29,771 nucleotides of DNA from an uncultured Veillonella sp. (GTDB lineage Bacteria; Bacillota; Negativicutes; Veillonellales; Veillonellaceae): the NCBI RefSeq assembly GCF_938010505.1, contig NZ_CALLVP010000042.1:1-29771 (forward strand), written 5' to 3'. This document shows, piece by piece, positions 17,201-24,866 of the stretch. Both the position numbers and the translations under genes were made by a program. The notes under the pieces are model-generated. The model was not told the origin of the DNA. It searched no databases and saw only the letters and a program-made list of their open reading frames with translations. Position 1 is the first letter of the stretch. Every line of letters starts with the position of its first letter.

Positions 17201-20200
17201 TTGTTGGTCGACAAGGTACTATTGGTGTAGCAAAAGATGGTGATTTAGTTTTATCTGCCAAACGAGATGTTAACCTTAAAGGTGCTATTGTTCATACTGG
17301 AGAAAATTCTAAAGCAACGATTGAGGCTGGTCAGAATATTAACTTAACAACAGAAGCATTATCTGCTAAAAAGGATATGACTGTTATTAGTGATAATTAT
17401 AATCGTACTGACCGCCGTACAGAATTAGGTACTGCTATTTTAAGTGATAGCAATGTTACTTTACGAGCGGGAAATAATGTAAATATCCGTAATGGTATTG
17501 TTAATAGTGAACATGGCTTAACATCAGTTGAAGCTGGAAATGATGTTACTATCACTAATGGGAAAAGCTATAGCCGTGATGAATATGGTCTAAAATACAA
17601 AGAAAAAAGTTTACTATCTCGCACCACTAATATCATACGTACAGATCACGAACATACAGGTGTATTATCTTCTACAATTGGTGGCGATACGATTAATGTG
17701 AAAGCTAATCGTAACGTTTCGGTAACAGGTTCTAATATTTTAGGAACAAAAGATGTATCAGTATCAGCAGGTAATGATGTGCATACGGATTCGGGTGAAG
17801 AAACTCAACGTGATGATGTATATCAATATAGTAAAAAGTCTGGACTAATGGGCGCTGGTATAGGATTTACTATTGGTAGTAAAAAAGTGACTGATACATT
17901 AGATGAAAATTCTAGAATAAATGTAAATACATTAATTGGTTCTGCTAATAGAAAGATTAGTATTGATGCTAATAATAAGGCAGATCTCACTAGTACTGAT
18001 ATAATTGGTAAAAATGATATTGTAGTTAGTGCTTCAGATATAACCCTTGATGGTAAACATGATACTATAGCTTCAAAACAGGTACATGAGGAGAAACAAT
18101 CCGGTTTAACTGTTAGCTTAGGTGGATCTATTGCTTCAGCGCTGACTACTGCACGTGGATTACAACGTAAGGCTAATAGTCGTGATGATAAACGCTTAGG
18201 AACTTTAGAATCTCTTGAAGCTGGTAAGGAACTTAAAAAAGGTTATAGCAAGATTCAAGAGTATAAAAACTTTACTCCTGATTTTGTACGAGATGAAGCA
18301 CAAAAATCAATAGTGTCTGGAATACTTAAAGAACAAAAAGTAAAAGAAATTGATAGTCTTCTACAAAATAATAAATTAACCGATAAAACTAGAAAGGCAT
18401 TAGAAAAAGAAAGAAAAAGATTAGCTAAAGAAGCAAGTTATGAAAAAGCAAAAGGTTATAATGACTTAAATGACATAAATGGGGATCAAAAGCAATTCAA
18501 AGAAAATAAACGGGCAAAAAAAGATGGATTAGCTAATATTCATGTAAGTGTTGGCTCTAGTAAAAGTAGAAGCGAATCAAGATTAGATAGTAGTAAGTAT
18601 GCAGGAGGGCATATATTATCTGATAATGGAATTAAATTAGTTACAAAACCAACTACGATTGATTCAGGAGATATACTGGCTATTGGTGAAACCATTCGAG
18701 GAGAATCTGTTGAATTGGATGCGAGTAGAAATCTCTCTCTACAAGCTGGAACAAATACAACTACTATAACTGATAAATATGATAGTAAGGGGTGGTCAAT
18801 TGGAGCTAACCTTAGTGTAAATGGTGGTGGCTTACTAGGTATTGATGCTAATTATAATAAAGCAAATGAAAATGGTACTACAGTTAAAAGAACTCATTTA
18901 GGGACGGTTGTTCAAGGTAATAAAGTAATAACAAACTCTGGAGCTGATACTGCTATTGTGGGATCAAAAGTATATGGTGACTCCATTCAATCTAAAATAG
19001 GTGGGAATTTAACAATTAAAAGCTTGCAAGATAGTGAAACCTATAGAGGCGAAAAGAAAAATGTAGGATTTAGCATATCTACAAATGGTACAAAATTAGG
19101 TGGCGTATCTGCAGAATATTCAAAAGGTAAAATGACTAGTGATTATGCTAGTGTTACTGAGCAAGCTGGACTATATGCAGGTGCTGAAGGATTTAATATC
19201 ACAACTAAAGGAAATACTACATTAGAAGGTGCTGTTATTGATAGTAAAGCAACAGTAGACAAAAATAAAATATCAACGAATTCCTTAACAGTTAAAGATA
19301 TTAAAAATAAAGCTGAATATAAATCTAGTAATACAGGCTTAAGTTATACATCTGTATCTGGATTTAAAAATTTAAGTCAAGCAGGTAAAGATGCTGTGTA
19401 TAACTCTTTAGGTTTGTTGCCAAAATTATTGCCGGATTCAGAAAAATCAGCTGAAAGTACTACAAAATCTGTTATTGTTAATGGTACAATAATAACAGAA
19501 TCCTCTAATATTGATATTAATAAGATTTCCAAAGATACTAAAAATAGTCTAAATAAACTTGATACTATTTTTGATAAGAAAAAGGTTGAAGAACGGCAAG
19601 AATTAGCACGATTATTTGCAAAAGATGCATTTGAGCAACTTCATTATTGGGAGCCTAAAACAAAAGAAGGAAAAGCTGCAAAGGCATTAGCGCATGCAGT
19701 AGTTGCTGAAACATCTGCACGTATAGCTGGAAACCCTACAGGTAGTGGCTTCTATGCTGGTGCAACAAATGAAGCCTTGATTGGTGAAATTCAAAAAATT
19801 GCTAAATCTAATCCTGCTGTAGCACAATGGCTAAGTGCAAGTTTAGGGGCCCTAGTAAATCATGGGCTTGGTAAATCTCCAATTACTGGTGCGACTGAAG
19901 CACAAAATGCAACAAAAAATAATGCATATGGTGTAATGAAAGAAAATAAAGAACTCGAATTTTGGGATTATTATTATATTATCGATCTTTATGGTAATGT
20001 GTATAAAAGAACTAACACTGGTGATTATATAGTATCTCCATCAGTGGTTCGCAATGGTACTTTAACAACTGTTGTTAAACAAAATCCTGCAGAAGGTTAT
20101 CAATCTGACGGCCAAGAAGTATTTGTTTACCCAGATGGTTCATATGTTAATATTGATGAGCCTTTAGGAAAAGTGCATGTAGGTTCAGCACATTTGCTAA

Positions 20201-20934
20201 CAAATACAAGTTCCTCATGGGATAATCCTAGTGTAAATAATCCTGCAGTAGTTGAAGAAACACCAAGAGTTATAGATGAATGGCCAGAAGAATCTACAGG
20301 TAAAATTTATAGAGTTTATAGTAATAGCTCAGAACCAGTATTTACAGGAGAATACCAAGGAAATAGGAATTTAATGTCAGGTGCTACTGCAGTTTATAAT
20401 CCAGATCATAAAGCTTGGTATGCTGGTGGATATGTTATTTATCGTACTGCTGAAACTGACTCTATTATTCGTAAGCAAAGTTTAGAACAAAAAAAGGAAT
20501 CAGTAATAGAGGTTATTAATAAGCCGGATACAGGTATTGGTATAATGGCTGATACTGTAAGTTATATGACAGATTATAAAGGTCTTGAATATGGTGGAAC
20601 TGCAGTCACTTTTGGCCAAGTTGCACCTAAGTTTTTTGATAACAACTCACGATTTGAGAGTTTTCCAGGCAAATATTTAGCAGGGGTTAGTGATTTTGGA
20701 AGTGAAGCACTAAAAGCAAGATTAAGCTTTAGTACTGCAAATGCATTAGCTACTGCATACGCAGGAAAGCAAGTTATGAATCCATATCCTAATAATTTAA
20801 GTATGGCTCAAGGAGTTTTATTTGCTATTTCTGGTGGGTTGATAGTTAATCAAACAATTTCACCAACTATTAATATTACTAATGAAGAAATTAAAAATAA
20901 AATTAAAGATATTGAAAATGAATGGAAGAAATAA
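14263..20934 (+). CDS. TpsA filamentous hemagglutinin / CdiA-like contact-dependent inhibition exoprotein
   Basis: 2223 residues. The signal peptide is residues 1-31 (cut after VYA). The TPS secretion domain follows (about 45-290) with the hallmark NPNG at 144-147. A coiled-coil stretch (about 380-448), a basic patch (about 658-680) and long beta-helical hemagglutinin repeats (about 900-1750) come next. A Lys-rich helical insert lies at about 1300-1432, inside a Fil_haemagg_2-type repeat. Residues about 1777-1887 form a pretoxin region ending in TKNN (1884-1887), placed like VENN in CdiA; an unassigned 336-residue C-terminus follows. The start at 14263 (after GAGAGAG) is preferred to the open frame from 14218 because it gives a clean signal peptide. 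Export would be by the TpsB encoded upstream. There is no frameshift. An adhesin role alone is the alternative. Confidence 0.9.
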   Translation: MKQKRLQYKIAVWLTMGLMIVDPLVVSFVYAENPIEVDRNAPHERQAMIGQAANGVTLVNVVGPSAGGVSRNDYTNFNVPQNGVILNNSYQMSNTKLGGYVPGNANMMRGSANVIVNEVTSHNPTNMNGFIEVAGRKASVVIANPNGITVDGGGFINTDRAVLTTGKPEYDSAGNLNSYRVERGAVAINRNGLNAKEANSLQILTEATNVNAGVWANTIETRTGKNRVDANTLDTQKIGDSSNVGLDVSAIGGMYANSITMKGTNTGLGVNVKGVVSSTQASSITSDGKIIVDGGVTSNGNTTLAGQSIAIHNSGVVQGDVSTTVNSQETLNNSGLINSGNTTAIKAKSVDNHEGGRIYGDTVAIKANIVTNHTNSEIKQRYHKAGKELEKAKNELDAEWNADISKYKTKPELEAHRQRIKDLTKAYDDVQEKVTAIKAELNSHKSGVIAGRNHVNITSDTIDNTGKGLIYSGGTMDLTAKQGINNTGATIKSVKSIELDTPVVNNKNVALGVKRVSDGITKNPDKIKVTHPHHKLEGQVFDKSEFPYADDSSGYGVAHIKPVKTPEDEAYNKEMNKNENRINQFTIIRSEAEQTHKKVTNDDPGIISSGGDLITSGILYNDNSRVISGGTFKTNGSIQNISDMISDKTFITGTTQESRTEKKRKRHGYRSKRIRVWGPEVFMTPSITEENVKPIGTLKENAEDRVSNATIKKVNDSLDPYGLGGGKGKVSQTIDGLSLPTEALYQIHPDITANALIETDPAFTNRKNFLSSQFIIDALVNNPERRFKRLGDGFYEQQLINEQIVSATGKQYLEGYTDNEAEYKALLEAGIAFGKAFKLAPGISLSKKQMEAITTDMVWLETKTVVVDGKAQQVLYPKVYLAKQPAKSVDAMGGIISGKAIVSNTNADILNQGIMTANTIVLGANDVQNTGRIDGRKVTIKASQDVKNTGNIHGDKQVTINAGRDINVGAHVDRLQHHDIVGRQGTIGVAKDGDLVLSAKRDVNLKGAIVHTGENSKATIEAGQNINLTTEALSAKKDMTVISDNYNRTDRRTELGTAILSDSNVTLRAGNNVNIRNGIVNSEHGLTSVEAGNDVTITNGKSYSRDEYGLKYKEKSLLSRTTNIIRTDHEHTGVLSSTIGGDTINVKANRNVSVTGSNILGTKDVSVSAGNDVHTDSGEETQRDDVYQYSKKSGLMGAGIGFTIGSKKVTDTLDENSRINVNTLIGSANRKISIDANNKADLTSTDIIGKNDIVVSASDITLDGKHDTIASKQVHEEKQSGLTVSLGGSIASALTTARGLQRKANSRDDKRLGTLESLEAGKELKKGYSKIQEYKNFTPDFVRDEAQKSIVSGILKEQKVKEIDSLLQNNKLTDKTRKALEKERKRLAKEASYEKAKGYNDLNDINGDQKQFKENKRAKKDGLANIHVSVGSSKSRSESRLDSSKYAGGHILSDNGIKLVTKPTTIDSGDILAIGETIRGESVELDASRNLSLQAGTNTTTITDKYDSKGWSIGANLSVNGGGLLGIDANYNKANENGTTVKRTHLGTVVQGNKVITNSGADTAIVGSKVYGDSIQSKIGGNLTIKSLQDSETYRGEKKNVGFSISTNGTKLGGVSAEYSKGKMTSDYASVTEQAGLYAGAEGFNITTKGNTTLEGAVIDSKATVDKNKISTNSLTVKDIKNKAEYKSSNTGLSYTSVSGFKNLSQAGKDAVYNSLGLLPKLLPDSEKSAESTTKSVIVNGTIITESSNIDINKISKDTKNSLNKLDTIFDKKKVEERQELARLFAKDAFEQLHYWEPKTKEGKAAKALAHAVVAETSARIAGNPTGSGFYAGATNEALIGEIQKIAKSNPAVAQWLSASLGALVNHGLGKSPITGATEAQNATKNNAYGVMKENKELEFWDYYYIIDLYGNVYKRTNTGDYIVSPSVVRNGTLTTVVKQNPAEGYQSDGQEVFVYPDGSYVNIDEPLGKVHVGSAHLLTNTSSSWDNPSVNNPAVVEETPRVIDEWPEESTGKIYRVYSNSSEPVFTGEYQGNRNLMSGATAVYNPDHKAWYAGGYVIYRTAETDSIIRKQSLEQKKESVIEVINKPDTGIGIMADTVSYMTDYKGLEYGGTAVTFGQVAPKFFDNNSRFESFPGKYLAGVSDFGSEALKARLSFSTANALATAYAGKQVMNPYPNNLSMAQGVLFAISGGLIVNQTISPTINITNEEIKNKIKDIENEWKK
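19591..19923 (+). other. Pretoxin region of the CdiA-like protein, ending in TKNN
   Basis: Residues about 1777-1887 are helical and Ala/Gly-rich: LARLFAKDAFEQLHYW, then AHAVVAETSARIAGN, YAGATNEALIGEIQKIAK and LSASLGALVNHGLGKS, ending GATEAQNATKNNAYG. The same order of Gly/Ala helices followed by GA..A.NAVENN is known from the pretoxin-VENN domain of CdiA, where it marks the point after which toxin domains are exchanged. Here TKNN takes the place of VENN. Confidence 0.7.
19924..20931 (+). other. Variable C-terminal toxin candidate of the CdiA-like protein
   Basis: Residues 1888-2223. The first half has strand-like segments (YYYIIDLYGNVYKRTNTGDY, VFVYPDGSYVNIDEP) and the last third is more hydrophobic, with one marked apolar stretch (AQGVLFAISGGLIV) near the end, then a charged helix. 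I see no known nuclease, deaminase or ADP-ribosylase signature. Base composition falls here: 20881-20940 has 9 G or C in 60, against 29 of 60 in a glyQ line (22081-22140). This fits a horizontally exchanged tip. Activity is inferred only from position. Confidence 0.55.
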
Positions 20935-21287
20935 AAGATATGGAACTTTTATTAATTGGTTTACTGCTGTTTAACTATATGTTAATTAAAAATCAACATA
21001 ATAATCTCAAAAAATTTATAATAGTTTTTTTATTTAGTAATATATGGGGAGGAATAAATCTTTATTCTATGTATGAGCATATTAATGGTATTGAAAAAAT
21101 TAATACTTTATGCACATTACTCCTTATTTTGGCTGGTGAATATATATTTTATTATCGATATAAGAAAGGAAGATTGGAAGGAATATCTAAAATATATTTT
21201 GATATAAATAAATCTTTGTCTATCATTATAATTGTATGTTTTAGTCTTATTGGAATAGTATTTCTATTCTGGGAATTATTGAAGTAA
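20922..21287 (+). CDS. Small polytopic membrane protein, candidate immunity protein (CdiI-like)
   Basis: 121 residues with four predicted membrane segments (about 8-22, 31-49, 60-78, 97-117) and short polar loops (KNQHNN, YEHINGIEK, YRYKKGRLEG). Its start overlaps the 3' end of the CdiA-like gene by 13 bases. An alternative ATG at 20940 has GGAAG (20924-20928) upstream and would give 115 residues. This tight overlap, the small size and the location right after an exoprotein C-terminus are the features of cdiI immunity genes. It resembles no family I know, as expected for immunity proteins. A membrane immunity protein suggests a toxin that acts in or on the inner membrane. DNA is very AT-rich (20941-21000: 13 G or C of 60). 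An unrelated membrane protein cannot be excluded. Confidence 0.65.
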   Translation: MEEIKDMELLLIGLLLFNYMLIKNQHNNLKKFIIVFLFSNIWGGINLYSMYEHINGIEKINTLCTLLLILAGEYIFYYRYKKGRLEGISKIYFDINKSLSIIIIVCFSLIGIVFLFWELLK

Positions 21288-21468
21288 ATATTACGAAAAA
21301 TTATTTTTATGCATTTCCAATATTTTCAATAACTTCCATTATATAAGGAATGTCTTATGATTTTATTACTGGTATCGAAATACACTATGATTTTTACATA
21401 ATTTCTTTTATTTGCTTCTCAATATTTTTATTGTGTTGAAACTAGCTTTACGTGTATAAAAGAATAGT
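21288..21468 (+). other. AT-rich intergenic stretch without a recognisable gene
   Basis: There is no coding frame of note on either strand, no GC-rich hairpin and no obvious terminator for the preceding locus. Only a 14-codon frame at 21357-21401 stands out. It is the junction between the CDI-like locus and the glyQS leader. Confidence 0.6.
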
Positions 21469-21498
21469 TTGACATTCATCCCTCTGTATTGCTACAAT
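21469..21498 (+). promoter_or_regulatory. Promoter of glyQS
   Basis: A perfect TTGACA (21469-21474), an 18-base spacer and TACAAT (21493-21498). Transcription would begin near 21505, at the 5' end of the T-box leader. Confidence 0.85.
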
Positions 21499-21504
21499 AT
21501 TGTG

Positions 21505-21716
21505 TATAACATATGCGATGAAGCAGAGTAGTAAACCTCTCTAGCGAGTGAGGATGGTGTAAGCTCACATTTGGTTGAAGGCGCTGTAGAGCATTGGCAG
21601 GAACGCAGGTATCTGTTAGTAAAGGCCAACATAGAAAAAAGAGGGCGCAAGCCAAATAGGGTGGAACCGCGGGTATACTCGTCCCTGTAACGTTTTTCGT
21701 TACAGGGACTTTTTTG
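21505..21716 (+). ncRNA. Glycine T-box riboswitch upstream of glyQS
   Basis: The T-box sequence AGGGTGGAACCGCG is present exactly at 21658-21671. Stem I is visible: GCAG pairs with CTGT, with an AGTAGTAA side opposite GAAGGCG. This places the specifier codon GGC (Gly) at 21580-21582. The leader ends in a terminator (21681-21709 plus T run). The AGGG of the T-box (21658-21661) can instead pair with CCCT (21683-21686) of the terminator arm, forming the antiterminator when uncharged tRNA-Gly is bound. It therefore raises glyQS expression under glycine-tRNA starvation. Confidence 0.95.
21681..21715 (+). terminator. T-box leader terminator
   Basis: Perfect 12-bp stem GTCCCTGTAACG (21681-21692) with CGTTACAGGGAC (21698-21709), TTTTT loop, followed by six T (21710-21715). 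It is the off-state of the glycine riboswitch. Confidence 0.93.
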
Positions 21717-21767
21717 TTTGTAACGAAATGGTTGATTTTATGTCGGTTGTGTAAAGTGGAGGCAGCA

Positions 21768-22643
21768 ATGACATTTCAAGAGATAATTTTAAATCTACAA
21801 AAATTCTGGAGCGATCAAGGTTGTATCGTTCAAAATCCATATGATATCGAAAAGGGTGCAGGTACAATGAATCCTGCTACATTCTTACATGCTATTGGTC
21901 CTGAACCATGGTCTGTATGTTATGTAGAGCCTTCTCGTCGTCCAGCAGACGGTCGTTATGGTGATAACCCTAACCGTTTGTTCCAACATCATCAATTCCA
22001 AGTTATCGTGAAACCATCTCCAGATAATATCCAAGAATTGTACTTACAATCTTTGGCTGCATTAGGCATTCACGCTGAAGATCACGACATTCGTTTCGTA
22101 GAGGATAACTGGGAATCTCCAACATTAGGCGCTTGGGGACTTGGTTGGGAAGTATGGCTCGACGGTATGGAAGTAACTCAGTTTACATATTTCCAACAAG
22201 TTGGTTCCATCGACTGTAAACCAGTATCTGTAGAAATTACATACGGTTTAGAACGTTTAGCTATGTACATTCAAGGCGTAGAAAACGTTTACGATCTTAA
22301 ATGGAATGAAAACGTTACATACGGTGATGTATGGCATGCCAATGAAGTAGAACAATCCGTATATAACTTTGAATTAGCAGATACAGATATGCTTTTCAAA
22401 TTGTTTGACATGTATGAAGCAGAAGCAGAACGCGTTTGCGAAGCGGGCTATGTATTACCAGCTTACGACTATGTATTGAAATGTTCCCACACATTCAACT
22501 TGCTTGATTCCCGTGGTGCTATTTCCATCAGTGAACGTACTGCTTTCATCGGCCGCGTACGTGCATTAGCTCGTATTTGTGCACAACAATACCTTGCTAA
22601 ACGCGAAGAATTAGGTTTCCCACTTTTGAAAGGAGATAAATAA
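21768..22643 (+). CDS. glyQ: Glycine--tRNA ligase alpha subunit
   Basis: 291 residues, normal for GlyQ. The opening MTFQEIILNLQKFWSDQGC is followed by ATFLHAIGPEPW, SRRPADGRYGDNPNRL and FQHHQFQVIVKPSP, all canonical. It forms the catalytic part of the alpha2beta2 class II synthetase that charges tRNA-Gly. The frame is open back to 21714, but GTGGAGG (21757-21763) selects ATG 21768 and the earlier part overlaps the T-box terminator. Regulation is by the upstream glycine T-box. It lies 1 base before glyS. Confidence 0.98.
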   Translation: MTFQEIILNLQKFWSDQGCIVQNPYDIEKGAGTMNPATFLHAIGPEPWSVCYVEPSRRPADGRYGDNPNRLFQHHQFQVIVKPSPDNIQELYLQSLAALGIHAEDHDIRFVEDNWESPTLGAWGLGWEVWLDGMEVTQFTYFQQVGSIDCKPVSVEITYGLERLAMYIQGVENVYDLKWNENVTYGDVWHANEVEQSVYNFELADTDMLFKLFDMYEAEAERVCEAGYVLPAYDYVLKCSHTFNLLDSRGAISISERTAFIGRVRALARICAQQYLAKREELGFPLLKGDK

Positions 22644-22644
22644 G

Positions 22645-24696
22645 ATGGCAAAAGATTTATTATTTGAAATCGGTGCAGAAGAAATTCCTGCCGGCTTTAT
22701 GCCAAATATCTTAGGTCAATTGAAACAATTGGCTGAAACAAAATTAAATGATGCCCATCTTCCTTTTGAAAGCATCGAAACATACGGTACACCACGTCGT
22801 TTGGCTCTTATCGTGAAAGGTCTTGCTGACGCATCTGCTGAAATCAGCGAACGTCATAAAGGCCCTTCTGTATCCATCGCCTACGATGCTGACGGTAATG
22901 CAACAAAAGCGGCTATCGGTTTTGCTCGTGGTAAAGGTCTTGATGTAGTTGATCTTGTTGTAGAAGATGGCTATATCTATGCTGAAACTAAAACTGCAGG
23001 CGTACCTGCAAAAGATATCGTAAGTGAAATGTTGCCTCAATTGATTACAGGTCTTAACTTCCCTAAATCCATGCATTGGGGCGATTTAGATGCTAAGTTT
23101 GTACGTCCAGTACGTTGGCTTGTAGCATTACTTGATGAAGAAGTAATTCCTGTAGAGTTTGCTACTGTAAAATCTGGTAATGTAACACGTGGTCATCGCT
23201 TCTTAGGTGCTGATGAAATCACTATTAAGAATGCAGCATCCTATGTAGACACATTAAAAGAAAACTTTGTTATGGTTGATCAAGATGCTCGTCGTGAGTT
23301 GATTTCCAAACAATTACATGATATAGCAGCTTCTAAAAATGCATCCATCGTTTGGGATGATGATTTGTTAGAAGAAATCAACTATCTTGTTGAATGGCCT
23401 ACAGCATTGTGCGGTGGCTTTGAAGAGTCCTACTTGGCACTTCCTGATGCAGCTATCATTACACCAATGAAAGATCATCAACGCTACTTCCCATTAGTTG
23501 GTCAAGATGGCAAATTGTTGCCAATGTTCTTAACAGTGCGCAATGGTTCTGACCATTCCATCGAAGTAGTTCAAGCTGGTAATGAACGCGTATTGCGCGC
23601 TCGTCTAGATGATGCTAAATTCTTCTTTAACGAAGACCGCAAGAAACCTCTTATCGACCGTCAAGATGGTTTGACTAAAATCGTATTCCAAGAAGGCCTT
23701 GGTAACTTAGCAGATAAAACTGAACGCTTGCTTAAATTGGGCCGTATATTTGGTGAAGAATGTGGCTTGCACGAAGATGCAGCTGTTGTATTGGAACGCG
23801 CTACAGAGCTTGCTAAAACTGACCTTACTACAGGTATGGTTACAGAGTTCACTGAATTACAAGGTGTGATGGGTAAAGAATACGCTTTACTTGATGGTGA
23901 ATCTCCTGAGGTAGCAGAAGCTATTTTCGAACAATATTTACCACGCTTTGCAGGCGATGTATTGCCTCAAACTGAAGCAGGTAAAGTATTGTCCATCATC
24001 GATAAAGTAGATAACATCGTTGCTACTTTCAGCCGTGGTTTAATCCCTACAGGATCTCAAGATCCATATGCATTGCGCCGCCAAACAATTGGTATCTTGA
24101 ACATCTTGCTTGGTAGCGACTGGAATATCAGCTTGCGTCCAATCTTCAAAGCATCTATGGAGTTATTGAATGTAGCTGCTGATAAACAAGAGGAATTGCT
24201 TAACCAAGTTGAAGAGTTCTTCACACTTCGTTTGAAAAACATCTTCCTTGATCGTGAAGTTCCTCATCATGTAATCGACTTGTTGTTGTCCAACAATGAA
24301 TTGTCCGTTGCTGATGCAGAAGGTCTTGTAAACGCATTGTTAGCAAATCGCATCGATGAAAATGTTGAGCTTGTTCAAGCCTATACTCGTATGTACAATC
24401 TTGTAAAAGATGTGGAATATACAGGTGTTAATAGCGACTTGTTGAAAGAAGATGCTGAAAAAGCATTGTTCGAAGCCGCTTCTAAAGCATCTGAAGCAAG
24501 TCTTGTAGCATGGGAGGCTGGCGACTATGCTGCTGTAGTAGCAGTTCCAGCAACTCTTGTGCCAACGATTAACCAGTTCTTTGAAGATGTAATGGTTATG
24601 GACAAAGATGAAGCTATTAAAGCTAACCGTTTGCAACTTGTTCGCTTGGCTTACAGTGTAATGGCTATTATCGGCGATATTAGCGCATTAAAATAA
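22645..24696 (+). CDS. glyS: Glycine--tRNA ligase beta subunit
   Basis: 683 residues, full length for GlyS. It starts AKDLLFEIGAEEIPAGFMP, with later conserved blocks YGTPRRLALIVKGL, MHWGDLDAKFVRPVRW, ITPMKDHQRYFP and QDPYALRRQTIGI, and a C-terminal DALR-type anticodon-binding region. It provides tRNA binding and completes the glycyl-tRNA synthetase. The ribosome binding site AAAGGAGA lies inside the end of glyQ, and the genes are separated by a single base, so they are co-translated. Confidence 0.98.
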   Translation: MAKDLLFEIGAEEIPAGFMPNILGQLKQLAETKLNDAHLPFESIETYGTPRRLALIVKGLADASAEISERHKGPSVSIAYDADGNATKAAIGFARGKGLDVVDLVVEDGYIYAETKTAGVPAKDIVSEMLPQLITGLNFPKSMHWGDLDAKFVRPVRWLVALLDEEVIPVEFATVKSGNVTRGHRFLGADEITIKNAASYVDTLKENFVMVDQDARRELISKQLHDIAASKNASIVWDDDLLEEINYLVEWPTALCGGFEESYLALPDAAIITPMKDHQRYFPLVGQDGKLLPMFLTVRNGSDHSIEVVQAGNERVLRARLDDAKFFFNEDRKKPLIDRQDGLTKIVFQEGLGNLADKTERLLKLGRIFGEECGLHEDAAVVLERATELAKTDLTTGMVTEFTELQGVMGKEYALLDGESPEVAEAIFEQYLPRFAGDVLPQTEAGKVLSIIDKVDNIVATFSRGLIPTGSQDPYALRRQTIGILNILLGSDWNISLRPIFKASMELLNVAADKQEELLNQVEEFFTLRLKNIFLDREVPHHVIDLLLSNNELSVADAEGLVNALLANRIDENVELVQAYTRMYNLVKDVEYTGVNSDLLKEDAEKALFEAASKASEASLVAWEAGDYAAVVAVPATLVPTINQFFEDVMVMDKDEAIKANRLQLVRLAYSVMAIIGDISALK

Positions 24697-24743
24697 TATA
24701 TTAGTAAAAGAACGATTCGACTTTTACCATGACATATAAGAGA

Positions 24744-24771
24744 AGAGGTACCTTACGGTGCCTCTTTTTTT
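24744..24771 (+). terminator. Rho-independent terminator after glyS
   Basis: Stem AGAGGTACC (24744-24752) pairs with GGTGCCTCT (24757-24765) with one wobble, around TTAC, followed by seven T. Confidence 0.88.
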
Positions 24772-24830
24772 GCTTTTACGAAGAATATACAGATTATATG
24801 CAGGATTTTTGGATGCTGTGGCGAATACCT

Positions 24831-24836
24831 TATAAT
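24831..24836 (+). promoter_or_regulatory. Likely -10 box of the MarR-type gene
   Basis: TATAAT at 24831-24836 with a weak -35 (TTTGGA, 24808-24813, 17-base spacer). It lies 30 bases before the start codon and after the glyS terminator. Confidence 0.45.
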
Positions 24837-24866
24837 ATACAAAGTTGTATGAGGAGAATACCGATC

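Noticed and set aside
21357..21401. A 14-codon frame (MILLLVSKYTMIFT) with AAGGA upstream, like a tiny hydrophobic toxin peptide.
   Set aside because: Too short to distinguish from chance, and no promoter or antisense RNA element was seen around it.
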